In this document: piece after piece, positions 8,814 through 18,024 of the stretch
Numbering within the stretch: the stretch's first letter is position 1
Layout of the letters: each line of letters opens with the position of its first letter
Origin: Clostridium saccharobutylicum DSM 13864
GTDB taxonomy: Bacteria; Bacillota; Clostridia; Clostridiales; Clostridiaceae
Direction: 5' to 3'
NCBI RefSeq assembly: GCF_000473995.1
Contig: NC_022571.1
Coordinates: forward strand, 2,511,416-2,575,415
Length of the DNA: 64,000 nt
The notes under the pieces: generated by a model
The model's input: the letters and a program-made list of their open reading frames with translations, nothing else
Told to the model about the DNA's origin: nothing
Database searches by the model: none
Made by a program: the position numbers and the translations under genes

Positions 8814-9785
8814 CTAGGCAGCTAAAAGCTGGTCCCGATATTGAACAGGAGCCAGCTTTTTAAGTCCCCATTGGTATCTGTAATTATTATAGTAATCCAT
8901 ATAATTATTAATTGTTGATTCTAATTCGTAAAATGTTGTACAAATTTTTAAGTCTATTTCATCTTTCATATGTCCAAAAAATGATTCCTGCGGGGCGTTG
9001 TCCCAACAGTTTCCGCGTCTAGACATGGATTGTCCAATTTTATATTTCTTAAGAAGTTTTTGAAATCTAGGACTAGTGTAATGAACGCCTTGATCTGAAT
9101 GAATAAAAACATCTTTATCAAGTAATTTTTTATGATTCCTCATCAGCTTTTTAACAGTTTCAGTAGCTATATCTAATGTAAGACTTTCTGAAAGATGATA
9201 CGAGAGAATTTCATTTGTAGAAGCATCTTTAATAGTAGATAAATAGGCTCTATTAGATGCTCCATATGTTAAATAAGTTATATCAGTTAATAATACCTTA
9301 CCGACCAAACCTTGTTTGAATTCCCTGTTCAAAGTATTAGGTAGAACTGTATGTTCTTTAGTAGCTTTCATCATTCTACGATAAGGGTTTGCCTTTCTAA
9401 TTGGACACACAATATTATATTTTCTCATAATTCTTTGTATACACTTTCGATTTATTACTCTATTAAATTCATGTTCTAAAACCATTTTTATAGAGCGTGA
9501 TCCTTTCTTGTAGCCTCTATGATTAAATGCTTTAAGAATTATATGCTTTAATTCTAAATCCTTTTCATCTTTAGAATTACGCTTATTACTTGAATTTAAA
9601 TAATTATAATATCCTGATCTAGAGACTTCAGCTATTTTGCATAAATGAGAAATTATATTTTTATAACTGTATTTTGAAATTATACTCTGTATGATCTTGA
9701 ATATTGATGTTGAACTTAATTTATTATTTTTCACCTGCCTTTCTTGCAGCTCGATTTTTTTAATAGTTCTGCCTCCGCTTTCCAA
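8814..9785 (-). CDS. IS3-family transposase OrfB (DDE integrase domain)
   Basis: Catalytic half of the transposase. The N-terminal part holds an HTH_21-type segment (FNHRGYKKGSRSIKMVLE) and the rve/DDE core follows: first Asp in LLTDITYLTY, second Asp in FIHSDQGVHYTSP, and Glu in NAPQESFFGHMKDE, the last two with the D-35-E spacing of the family. It overlaps orfA by 55 bp in the -1 frame and is most likely made as an OrfAB fusion by frameshifting, not from its own ATG. Nothing in the sequence suggests inactivation. Confidence 0.93.
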   Translation of the reverse strand: MESGGRTIKKIELQERQVKNNKLSSTSIFKIIQSIISKYSYKNIISHLCKIAEVSRSGYYNYLNSSNKRNSKDEKDLELKHIILKAFNHRGYKKGSRSIKMVLEHEFNRVINRKCIQRIMRKYNIVCPIRKANPYRRMMKATKEHTVLPNTLNREFKQGLVGKVLLTDITYLTYGASNRAYLSTIKDASTNEILSYHLSESLTLDIATETVKKLMRNHKKLLDKDVFIHSDQGVHYTSPRFQKLLKKYKIGQSMSRRGNCWDNAPQESFFGHMKDEIDLKICTTFYELESTINNYMDYYNNYRYQWGLKKLAPVQYRDQLLAA

Positions 9786-10135
9786 TAAGCAATTTCAGCA
9801 TCTTTTTTAGCTATTATTTCATTCACGGTTAGTTCACGTTTTAGTGGACGACCACTATTTAATTTTCGAGAATCTCTCAATCCAAGCGCTCCTGATTCAT
9901 TATAAATATTACGCCATCTTTTACTTGCGCACCAAATTCTATTATTTCCAATAACATCTGTATCAAATCCTGCATCCTGAAAAATATGAATAGGTAGTTT
10001 ACCTTTGCTACGCTCAGCGATAAAAAGTATTTTAAATTCATCTGTATACGTGATTGCTTTATTTGTGACGTTTTTTATATATTTATTCTTTGATAACAAT
10101 TCAATTTCTTTATTAGTAAATAGTTTTTTACTCAT
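9731..10135 (-). CDS. IS3-family transposase OrfA (DNA-binding)
   Basis: A 134-residue helix-turn-helix protein that recognises the IS ends. It contains ITYTDEFKILFIAERSKGK and a C-terminal helix KKDAEIAYWKAEAELLKK resembling the leucine-zipper region of IS3 OrfA proteins. It begins about 100 bp inside the right end of the element. Its 3' end overlaps orfB and carries the slippery A-run. Confidence 0.88.
   Translation of the reverse strand: MSKKLFTNKEIELLSKNKYIKNVTNKAITYTDEFKILFIAERSKGKLPIHIFQDAGFDTDVIGNNRIWCASKRWRNIYNESGALGLRDSRKLNSGRPLKRELTVNEIIAKKDAEIAYWKAEAELLKKSSCKKGR
9755..9761 (-). other. Programmed -1 frameshift site (A7) in the IS3 orfA/orfB overlap
   Basis: On the minus strand seven A residues (TTAAAAAAATC) lie in the 55-bp overlap. 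OrfA reads TTA-AAA-AAA-TCG while OrfB reads ATT-AAA-AAA-ATC, exactly the -1 frame, so slippage of tRNA-Lys on A-AAA-AAA would give the OrfAB fusion that is the active transposase in IS3 elements. Confidence 0.8.
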
Positions 10136-10375
10136 TAGTTCACATCCTGACTGAATTTATACTTGATTTTATTGTACAAAAAAAGAACCTATAAAAATAG
10201 TCTTTTTTAAGTGTCTATTTCATAGGTTCCATTTTAGAAACTATACTTAGCTTATTTTTATTTTACCTTAGAATAAATACATAACAAACATTAAATTAGA
10301 GAATAATAAATCATATAAAAATAATAATTATTTTTTATTTATTATGTTTAAAATTAAGAAAATGAGGTAAATAAA

Positions 10376-13300
10376 ATGAGAAAAATGAAAACTATGGATG
10401 GAAATACAGCTGCAGCATATATATCTTATGCATTTACAGAAGTAGCAGTAATTTTCCCTATAACTCCTTCATCTCCAATGGCTGAACATGTTGATGAATG
10501 GGTTTCGCAAGGTAAAAAAAATATTTTTGGTCAGCCTGTAAAAGTAGTTGAAATGCAATCAGAAGCAGGGGCCGCTGGAGCTTTACATGGAAGTTTACAG
10601 GCTGGAGCTCTTTCAACTACATATACAGCATCGCAAGGTCTATTACTTATGATACCTAATATGTATAAAATAGCAGGAGAGATGTTACCATGTGTTATTC
10701 ATGTTGCAGCTAGGGCATTAGCCACATCTTCACTAAATATTTTTGGAGACCATCAAGATGTTATGGCAGCTAGGCAGACAGGATTTGCAATGCTTGCTGA
10801 AGGTTCTATTCAAGAAGTTATGGATTTAAGTGGGGTTGCACATTTAGCTACTATAAAATCTAGAATACCATTTATGAATTTTTTTGATGGATTTAGAACA
10901 TCGCATGAAATTCAAAAAATCGAAATGATAGATCAAGATGAATTGGCAGGATTAGTGGATTATGATGTTGTTAAAGCATTTAGAGAAAATAGTTTGAATC
11001 CAAATCATCCAGTTACACGAGGGACAGCTCAAAATCCAGACATATATTTTCAAACTAGAGAAGCTGTAAATCAATATTATGAAAATGTTCCTGATATTGT
11101 TGAAAAATACATGAGTGAAATAACTAAGCTTACTGGTAGAGAATATCATTGTTTTGATTATTATGGAGCTAAGGATGCAGATAGAATAATAATAGCTATG
11201 GGATCTGTAACAGATGTAATTGAAGAAACAATTGATTATTTAAATGCTAATAAGCAAAGTGTAGGATTAATTAAGGTCAGACTATACAGACCATTTTCTA
11301 TAAAGAAGTTATTAAAAGCTATACCAAAAAGCGTAAAAAAAATAGCTGTTTTAGATAGAACTAAGGAACCAGGCTGTGTTGGTGAACCTTTATACTTAGA
11401 TGTAATAAGTAGTTATTTAGGTAAGGAAGATGCACCAGTAATTGTAGGTGGAAGATTTGGACTTGGGTCAAAGGATCCAACACCAGCTCATATAGCTGCA
11501 GTATATGATGAATTAGCTCAAGAAAATCCAAGGAATGGATTTACTATTGGAATAATTGATGATGTTACAAATACATCATTAAAACCACTTGAACATATTG
11601 ATGCTACACCAGAAGGAATAACATCATGTAAGTTCTGGGGATTAGGTTCAGATGGTACTGTTGGAGCTAATAAGAGTGCAATCAAAATTATTGGAGATCA
11701 TACAGATATGTATGCTCAAGGATACTTTGATTATGATTCACGAAAATCTGGTGGTATAACAGTATCACATTTAAGATTTGGAAAAAATCCAATAAAATCA
11801 CGTTACTTAATTGATAATGCCGATTTTATTGCTTGCCATAACCAATCATACGTGTATAAATATCATGTATTAAGGGGACTTAAGAAAAATTCTAAATTCT
11901 TATTAAATACAATTTGGAATAGTGAAGAATTAGATGAACGATTACCAGCACCTATGAAACGATTCATTGCAGAAAATAATATAGAATTTTATACAATAAA
12001 TGCAGTAAAAATAGCTCAAGATATTGGACTTGGCGGAAGAATTAACATGATAATGCAAGCAGCATTTTTCAAACTAGCCAATATAATTCCAATTGAAGAT
12101 GCTGTTAAGTATTTAAAAGAAGCAGTTGTAACATCTTATGGTAAAAAGGGCGAAAAAGTAGTTAATATGAACAATGAAGCAATAGATGCAGGAATAAAAG
12201 GATTAGTTAAAATTAAAGTGCCTGAAAATTGGAAAATTGCTAAAGAAGAGAATAATGAACTTAGAGAAGATTTACCAAAGTTTATCAAAGAAATAGTAAG
12301 ACCTATGAATAGATTAGAAGGTGATGCTATTCCAGTTTCGACTTTTATTAAAAATAAAGTTGATGATGGTACATTTATGCATGGAACTACATCTTACGAG
12401 AAAAGAGGCATAGCGTTAAACGTTCCAGAGTGGATACCTGAAAGATGTATACAATGTAATCAATGTTCTTATGTATGTCCACATGCATGTATACGTCCAT
12501 TTTTATTAAATGAGAGTGAAAAAGAAAAAGCACCTGAAAGTATAAAGTTAGTAGAACCAAAGGCAATTAAGAGTGAAGAAAAGCTATATTATACAATTGG
12601 AGTAACACCACTTGATTGTACTGGATGTGGAAATTGCGCTCAAGTTTGCCCAGCGCCGGGGAAGGCTTTGATAATGAAATCACAAGACAGCCAACATGAA
12701 CAAATTGAAGTTTGGAATTATACTCTTGAAAAAGTTACTAAGAGGAATCCAATGGATAAAAAAACTGTTAAGGGAAGTCAATTTGAAAGACCACTTCTTG
12801 AATACAGCGGTGCATGTGCAGGTTGTGGTGAAACTCCATATGCAAAACTTGTAACTCAACTTTTTGGAGATCGAATGATGATAGCAAATGCTACAGGATG
12901 TTCATCAATTTGGGCAGCTGGTGCACCAGCAACTGCATATACAATTAATCAAGAAGGCCATGGACCAGCTTGGGCTAATTCATTATTTGAAGATAATGCT
13001 GAATTTGGATATGGAATGTATTTAGGAGTTACAACTATTCGTGAAAGAATTGCTAGCAATGTTCAAATGGCTCTTGATAATGATTTAGATGATCAGACTA
13101 AGTCAATATTAAAGGAATGGCTAGACAACAAAGATGTAGGAGAAGGTTCAAGAGAAAGATCAGAAAAAGTTATTGAAGCTCTTGAAAATGACAGAAGTGA
13201 AATAGGGGATATAATTTTAGCAGATAAAGAATTTTTAATTAAGAGATCTCAATGGATTTTTGGTGGTGATGGATGGGCTTATGACATTGGATATGGTGGA

Positions 13301-13885
13301 TTAGATCATGTTCTTGCTAGTAATGAAAATGTTAATGTATTAGTATTTGATACAGAAGTATATTCAAATACTGGTGGTCAATCATCAAAATCAACTCCTA
13401 CAGCAGCTATAGCTAAATTTGCATCAAGTGGAAAGAGGACTAAGAAAAAAGATTTAGGAATGATAGCAATGACTTATGGATATGTGTATGTGGCACAAAT
13501 TGCAATGGGCGCTGATAAGAATCAGGCTATTAAAGCAATAACAGAGGCTGAAGCTTATGATGGACCATCACTAATTATTGCATATTCTACATGTATAAAT
13601 CATGGTATAAAAATTGGAATGTCAAATACACAAGAAGAAGAAAAGAAGGCAGTTGATTGTGGTTATTGGGATCTTTATAGATATAATCCAGCTTTAAAAG
13701 GAGAAAAAAATCCATTTACACTAGATTCAAAAGAACCTAAAGGTAATTTTAGAGATTTTCTAATGGGTGAAATAAGATATGCCTCTCTTGCTAAGGCATT
13801 TCCAGAAGAAGCAGAAAAATTATTCGAAAAGACTGAAAGAGAAGCTATAGAAAGATTAGAAAATTATAAAAAATTAACATACTAA
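10376..13885 (+). CDS. nifJ: Pyruvate:ferredoxin (flavodoxin) oxidoreductase
   Basis: Homodimeric enzyme that decarboxylates pyruvate to acetyl-CoA and CO2 while reducing ferredoxin, the central step linking glycolysis to hydrogen and acid/solvent formation in clostridia. The 1169 residues hold all domains in one chain: N-terminal pyruvate/TPP domain (MDGNTAAAYISYAFTEVAVIFPITPSSPM), gamma domain, two [4Fe-4S] motifs near 691 (CIQCNQCSYVCPHACIRP) and 747 (CTGCGNCAQVCPAP), and C-terminal TPP/Fe-S domain with GACAGCGETPYAKL, GDGWAYDIGYGG and STCINHGI for the proximal cluster. GAGGTAA precedes the ATG. Monocistronic, with its own terminator. Confidence 0.97.
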   Translation: MRKMKTMDGNTAAAYISYAFTEVAVIFPITPSSPMAEHVDEWVSQGKKNIFGQPVKVVEMQSEAGAAGALHGSLQAGALSTTYTASQGLLLMIPNMYKIAGEMLPCVIHVAARALATSSLNIFGDHQDVMAARQTGFAMLAEGSIQEVMDLSGVAHLATIKSRIPFMNFFDGFRTSHEIQKIEMIDQDELAGLVDYDVVKAFRENSLNPNHPVTRGTAQNPDIYFQTREAVNQYYENVPDIVEKYMSEITKLTGREYHCFDYYGAKDADRIIIAMGSVTDVIEETIDYLNANKQSVGLIKVRLYRPFSIKKLLKAIPKSVKKIAVLDRTKEPGCVGEPLYLDVISSYLGKEDAPVIVGGRFGLGSKDPTPAHIAAVYDELAQENPRNGFTIGIIDDVTNTSLKPLEHIDATPEGITSCKFWGLGSDGTVGANKSAIKIIGDHTDMYAQGYFDYDSRKSGGITVSHLRFGKNPIKSRYLIDNADFIACHNQSYVYKYHVLRGLKKNSKFLLNTIWNSEELDERLPAPMKRFIAENNIEFYTINAVKIAQDIGLGGRINMIMQAAFFKLANIIPIEDAVKYLKEAVVTSYGKKGEKVVNMNNEAIDAGIKGLVKIKVPENWKIAKEENNELREDLPKFIKEIVRPMNRLEGDAIPVSTFIKNKVDDGTFMHGTTSYEKRGIALNVPEWIPERCIQCNQCSYVCPHACIRPFLLNESEKEKAPESIKLVEPKAIKSEEKLYYTIGVTPLDCTGCGNCAQVCPAPGKALIMKSQDSQHEQIEVWNYTLEKVTKRNPMDKKTVKGSQFERPLLEYSGACAGCGETPYAKLVTQLFGDRMMIANATGCSSIWAAGAPATAYTINQEGHGPAWANSLFEDNAEFGYGMYLGVTTIRERIASNVQMALDNDLDDQTKSILKEWLDNKDVGEGSRERSEKVIEALENDRSEIGDIILADKEFLIKRSQWIFGGDGWAYDIGYGGLDHVLASNENVNVLVFDTEVYSNTGGQSSKSTPTAAIAKFASSGKRTKKKDLGMIAMTYGYVYVAQIAMGADKNQAIKAITEAEAYDGPSLIIAYSTCINHGIKIGMSNTQEEEKKAVDCGYWDLYRYNPALKGEKNPFTLDSKEPKGNFRDFLMGEIRYASLAKAFPEEAEKLFEKTEREAIERLENYKKLTY

Positions 13886-13908
13886 TAAATGAATTACGAA
13901 CTGAAATT

Positions 13909-13952
13909 GAGGGTAGAGTTATTATATTTGATTATAACTCTACCCTCTTTAA
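13909..13952 (+). terminator. Terminator of nifJ
   Basis: GAGGGTAGAGTTAT at 13909-13922 pairs perfectly with ATAACTCTACCCTC at 13934-13947 and is followed by a short TTTAAT tail, 24 bp after the stop. Confidence 0.8.
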
Positions 13953-14107
13953 TCTAAAATTATTTATAGAGTTTTAATTAACTCAAGTATAAGATTTTCA
14001 ATAACACTAAACTTAATATAAACACGATTGAATATAAGTCAATATTTTAATAAATTTATTTTTTAATATTGTAAAATTTAAAGTACTAGCAAATTTATAA
14101 AATATTT

Positions 14108-14158
14108 TGTTATAATGTGGATAAAAATATACATAATGTAATCGATTAATGTTATAAT
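14108..14158 (+). promoter_or_regulatory. Two extended -10 promoters upstream of the FapA-like gene
   Basis: TG-T-TATAAT occurs twice, at 14108-14116 and 14150-14158, 42 bp apart, neither with a clear -35. The second would start transcription about 20 bp before the start codon at 14189. Confidence 0.5.
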
Positions 14159-14188
14159 ATAATAAATGGAAGTCAAGGGGCTGATAAT

Positions 14189-16039
14189 ATGGGAAAAATA
14201 AGTTCAATGTTCTTACAAAAAAACTTAAATACTAAGACAGAAGATAGCGATAATTATAACTTAAAAGAAACTAATAAATGTGATAAAATGCAAACAGTGG
14301 TTGGAGCAAAAGTCGAGAATGGAAAGATAATTGTTTGTAAAAAACCATCTGATAATGACTCTGAAACTGTAACAATAAAATCTTGTGATGGTATTGAGTT
14401 GTTGATTAATGGACAACCTTGTGACAATAAAACGTTATATACTATTACAGAATTAGATAAAATTGAATATATAAGCAAAAAAACTGAAGCTATAAGAAAT
14501 TTCAATATAGAAACTTCTGAAGATAAAATGAAATGCTATGTAATAGTTGAATACATTCCAGAATACACATATGAACTTGTAGATAAGTCAATTCATAGGA
14601 ATCTGGCACTAAAAACTAAAAGAGTTGAAGGTAATTATCCAAATAAATATACAATTTCAGAAGCTAAAGAAATTCTTAAAAAAAATAATATTATTGAAGG
14701 AATTATTTATAGAAATCTTATAGAAGCATGTTCTTCTTTAAAGTGCGAAAATATGTTAATTGCAACTGGAATTCCAGCAGTTGATGATAAGCCAACTGAG
14801 ATTAAAATATTATTTGATCTTGAAGAGAAAAAAGTATTAAATGAATTATCCGAAGATAAGATAGATTATAAAAATCTATATTCTATTGCTAATATAGAAG
14901 CGGGACAACTTTTAGCTGAAATAATACCTAGTGAAATAGGTAAAGATGGTAAAAATATATGTGGAGAAATATTGAAACGAAAAAGTATAAAAGACAAGCC
15001 TATCAAAATTGGTGAGGGGTGTAAAATAGACAATGATAAAATAATTGCCACTAAAACAGGAAGACCATGCTGCAAAAAAGGTATTGTAAGTGTAAATAGT
15101 GTATACTCAATTGATAATGTTGATTTAAAGTCAGGAAATATACGTTTTTCAGGAAATGTTGACATTTCAGAATGCATTAGTGAAGGGATGGAGGTTAAAG
15201 CAGGAAATGCTGTAAATGTAGTTAAAAACATAGATAGCGCTAAAGTTGTAGCTAGTGGAGAAATAAATGTAAAGGGAAATGTCATAAATTCTACTTTATT
15301 CACAGGACAAATAGACATGGAAAAAAAATTATATTTAGATAATTTAAAAGAATATAATTCAATATTAGAACAAATAATTCATACAGTTAATGAAGTATTA
15401 GAATCTAATAATAATTTTAAAAAAATTGGAGAAATAGTTAAAATTCTTATCGAAAAAAGGTTTAAAACTATACCAAAGTTGTCTTTAAACATAATAACTC
15501 ATAGTATTTGTGAAGATGATGGAAATATCGAATTGGTTAACTTTATAAGAAATAAAATGATGGCATTAAATGTATTAAAAATAAAATCTTTAGAGGAGCT
15601 CAGTCAACTTAAAGAATTATTGGAGAATGAAATTGATTTTTTTAGTGATGGTATCATAGTTCCAGCAGATATAAAAATAGGATACTGTCAAGATTGTGTA
15701 ATAAAATCCACAGGTAATATTATTATAGATGGTAAAGGAGAATACGTTTCTACATTAACAGCATTAGAAAATATAGAATTTACTCAAAAAGATTCCGTTG
15801 CTAGAGGAGGTATTATATCTGCTGGAAAAAATATAAAGCTTGGAATAGTCGGAAGCCCTGCTGGCGTTGTAACACGATTGGAAGTTGCTAAAACTGGTAT
15901 AATAACTGCTAATATAGCATATATTAATACTGTTTTTTGTTTTGATAAAAAATCAAGAATATTAGATGTATCTGGAAAAGATATTAAGGCATATATGAAA
16001 GAAGATGGAGAAATTATAATTGAAAAGTTTGCTTTATAA
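14189..16039 (+). CDS. fapA: FapA/DUF342-family protein
   Basis: A 616-residue protein of the FapA (DUF342, PF03961) family, large cytoplasmic polymer-like proteins with a right-handed beta-helix core and a coiled-coil insert. The beta-helix is seen in repeated short strands (SGNIRFSGNVDISECISEGMEVKAGNAV, KVVASGEINVKGNV, STGNIIIDGKGEYVSTLTALENI) and the coiled region around LDNLKEYNSILEQIIHTVNEVLESNNNFKK. A shared segment is SEIGKDGKNICGE. Members are linked to flagellar assembly or surface signalling in some species, but no flagellar gene is nearby, so the cellular role here is unknown. AAGGGG precedes ATG 14189. Confidence 0.82.
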   Translation: MGKISSMFLQKNLNTKTEDSDNYNLKETNKCDKMQTVVGAKVENGKIIVCKKPSDNDSETVTIKSCDGIELLINGQPCDNKTLYTITELDKIEYISKKTEAIRNFNIETSEDKMKCYVIVEYIPEYTYELVDKSIHRNLALKTKRVEGNYPNKYTISEAKEILKKNNIIEGIIYRNLIEACSSLKCENMLIATGIPAVDDKPTEIKILFDLEEKKVLNELSEDKIDYKNLYSIANIEAGQLLAEIIPSEIGKDGKNICGEILKRKSIKDKPIKIGEGCKIDNDKIIATKTGRPCCKKGIVSVNSVYSIDNVDLKSGNIRFSGNVDISECISEGMEVKAGNAVNVVKNIDSAKVVASGEINVKGNVINSTLFTGQIDMEKKLYLDNLKEYNSILEQIIHTVNEVLESNNNFKKIGEIVKILIEKRFKTIPKLSLNIITHSICEDDGNIELVNFIRNKMMALNVLKIKSLEELSQLKELLENEIDFFSDGIIVPADIKIGYCQDCVIKSTGNIIIDGKGEYVSTLTALENIEFTQKDSVARGGIISAGKNIKLGIVGSPAGVVTRLEVAKTGIITANIAYINTVFCFDKKSRILDVSGKDIKAYMKEDGEIIIEKFAL

Positions 16040-16156
16040 ATTGATATGACGTGTAAAGTTAAAGATAAATTAAAATAGTTTTTTCATAACAATGTAATTA
16101 TTCTTATGGAGTTTTGTATATATATACTATAGTATTTTAAGAGGAGATAGATATAT

Positions 16157-16762
16157 ATGAAATATGACAAAATTGAATTACCATACTCGTATAATGCCCT
16201 TGAACCGTATATTGATGAAGAAACTATAAGGATACATTACACAAAACATTTACAAGCTTATGTAGATAAGTTAAACAAGGCGCTAGAAGGTTATGAAAAA
16301 TTCACAAATGGAAAAACTTTAGAAGAAATACTTTCAAATATAAGTAAGATTCCTAAAAGCATTAGACAAACAGTTATAAATCAAGGGGGAGGAGTGGCAA
16401 ATCATAACTTATACTTTTCAATTCTTTCACCTTACCCCAAAAAATATCCTGAAGGCAAGCTGTTGAAGGAAATAAATAAAGCATTTGGAACTTTAGATAA
16501 TTTAAAAGAAGAAATTAATAATGTATCAATAAATCAATTTGGTTCGGGATATGGATGGCTTGTTAGGGATAAACATGGAAAACTAAAAGTTTTAAATACA
16601 CTAAATCAAAATACTCCATTAAGTTGTGGCTTTACACCTATATTAACAATCGATATTTGGGAGCATGCGTACTATCTAAAATATAAAAATTTACGAGCTG
16701 AGTATGTTAAGAACATATGGAATATAATTAATTGGGAGAAAGTTGAAGAACTATATAAATAA
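16157..16762 (+). CDS. sodA: Superoxide dismutase (Fe/Mn type)
   Basis: Dismutates superoxide to oxygen and hydrogen peroxide. The 201-residue protein begins ELPYSYNALEPYIDEETIRIHYTKHLQAYV, the SOD_Fe_N signature, with metal ligands His27, His83 (VANHNLYF), Asp166 and His170 (DIWEHAYYLKY). Gln151 in LNQNTPL is at about the place of the active-site glutamine seen in Mn-type enzymes, but metal preference cannot be settled by eye. The second helix reads GGGVANH instead of the common GGHxNH, a small departure. GAGGAG ribosome site; monocistronic with a strong terminator. Confidence 0.93.
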   Translation: MKYDKIELPYSYNALEPYIDEETIRIHYTKHLQAYVDKLNKALEGYEKFTNGKTLEEILSNISKIPKSIRQTVINQGGGVANHNLYFSILSPYPKKYPEGKLLKEINKAFGTLDNLKEEINNVSINQFGSGYGWLVRDKHGKLKVLNTLNQNTPLSCGFTPILTIDIWEHAYYLKYKNLRAEYVKNIWNIINWEKVEELYK

Positions 16763-16776
16763 CGAATCAAATAAAG

Positions 16777-16819
16777 TCTCGTGTTAATTCACAATTGAAT
16801 TAACACGAGATTTTATTTT
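16777..16819 (+). terminator. Terminator of the superoxide dismutase gene
   Basis: TCTCGTGTTAATTC at 16777-16790 and its perfect complement at 16797-16810 close a 6-nt loop; TTTTATTTT follows. Confidence 0.92.
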
Positions 16820-16865
16820 GAGTTGTTATTTATAAATTTATTATTATTATTTTAATTGCCTATTA

Positions 16866-17861
16866 CTATACAGAGTAAGATTTCCAGTTATTATTTATTT
16901 TTTCTTCTCTAATTGAATAACTTATTCCGGTATAATTGTCTGAAGATGAATCTAATGATTTAAGTTTAGAATCAAATAAGTTAGAAAAGTTTTCAAGCAA
17001 TTCAGGAATTAGTTTTGGTGATGATTTAAAAATTTCAAGTTGTGAATATCTATTATTGTTCATAACTGACTTATATGCATCAATACTTGCCTTATTAGCT
17101 AGTTCATTTATTTGTTTTTTTAGACTTGTATTGTAATCACTTGGATATTTTATCTCTAAAATAATTCTATACCCCATGTTTCTGGCCTTTAAGCAAGGTA
17201 TATTGCTTTCTATCTTATCATCAACTACATACCCAACAGTTTGAGTTATAAAATCTTCTTTTATTTCTGGAACATCTATTGATGCTAAAATATGAGTATA
17301 TATATCTTTAGTGCCGCTTAAAGAAAATTCTTTATTTGTATTTTGTAATAATTTATTAGCACTTCTATAATTGCTACAATCATCACAATTATTTTCTGAA
17401 GTTGATCTATAGCATACAAAAGAATCAATTCTCCTTAAATCTATACCGAAATAAACCCATCGTCCACGAAACCATCTAAATCCAGATACAGAAATTTTAT
17501 CAACACTAAGCAAGAATGCCCAATAACTTCTACCACTTGTTTCCCAAATGTATGTGTATTTAAATAGACAGAACTTTATTGAGTTCTGGCTTACAGCTTT
17601 AGTTCCAGGAGCAGCTCCAGTTTGAGTGAATTTTTGAACTCCTTTATCATTTTTTTTAGGAGTATAATTAGGTGGTGGACTTTTAGGCATTCCAGGAGGA
17701 TTGAATGATCCGCCTGGATAATTAAAACCAGGTGAAGGATTACCACCTTGAGGGAATCTGTCGTCATCTGGTGATATAAAAAATGATTTTTCTTTATTGA
17801 AAGAATCAAAGTTTGTAAATTTAATATCATCTTCATAAGTAGTATCGTTACTATCTAACAT
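16866..17861 (-). CDS. Hypothetical protein with Gly/Pro-rich N-terminal region
   Basis: A 331-residue protein I do not recognise. After an acidic start, residues ~35-75 are rich in Gly, Pro, Phe and Asn (FPQGGNPSPGFNYPGGSF, PPGMPKSPPPNYTP), then comes a Trp/Tyr/Arg-rich stretch (TSGRSYWAFLLSV, GFRWFRGRWVYFGIDLRRID) and a cysteine group (CYRSTSENNCDDC). The last third is charged and helical. There is no signal peptide or membrane span. Such low-complexity PG-rich regions occur in spore-surface and other clostridial structural proteins, but that is only a hint. It reads divergently from nothing nearby and ends facing sodA. Confidence 0.65.
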   Translation of the reverse strand: MLDSNDTTYEDDIKFTNFDSFNKEKSFFISPDDDRFPQGGNPSPGFNYPGGSFNPPGMPKSPPPNYTPKKNDKGVQKFTQTGAAPGTKAVSQNSIKFCLFKYTYIWETSGRSYWAFLLSVDKISVSGFRWFRGRWVYFGIDLRRIDSFVCYRSTSENNCDDCSNYRSANKLLQNTNKEFSLSGTKDIYTHILASIDVPEIKEDFITQTVGYVVDDKIESNIPCLKARNMGYRIILEIKYPSDYNTSLKKQINELANKASIDAYKSVMNNNRYSQLEIFKSSPKLIPELLENFSNLFDSKLKSLDSSSDNYTGISYSIREEKINNNWKSYSV

Positions 17862-18024
17862 TTATATTTTACTCCTCATTTATTAGTTATAAATAATATA
17901 TTCAAAAAAACTAAATTGTTGTATTTTTTTTATCAAAAGAAATACCAATTATAATATTATATACAAGAGTAATAAAGAATTTTAAAGTAATTATTTTATT
18001 ATTAAATAAAGTTAATTTATTATT

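Larger units (their letters stand above)
8777..10236 (-). mobile_element. IS3-family insertion sequence, 1460 bp, apparently intact
   Basis: The ends form imperfect terminal inverted repeats: TAAAATGGTCCCTATG at the left and, read inward from the right, TAAAATGGAACCTATG, with further matching blocks (GACA, AAAAAG) inside. A 3-bp direct repeat GAA at 8774-8776 and 10237-10239 is the target duplication expected for IS3 elements. The element carries overlapping orfA and orfB on the minus strand with a frameshift site, both uninterrupted, so it may still be active. Confidence 0.9.
8752..10259 (+). terminator. Terminator hairpin of the hemerythrin gene, split by the insertion sequence
   Basis: TAAGCTAAGTATAG at 8752-8765 and its exact complement CTATACTTAGCTTA at 10241-10254, followed by TTTTT, flank the insertion sequence. 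Removing the element and one GAA target copy rejoins them as a 14-bp stem with a 12-nt loop and T-tail, a normal intrinsic terminator. The arms are now about 1.47 kb apart. Confidence 0.85.

Noticed and set aside
8824-8860. Hairpin AAAAGCTGG/CCAGCTTTT near the IS left end as a separate terminator
   Set aside because: It lies in the last codons of the transposase gene inside the element; I consider it part of the IS, not an independent feature.
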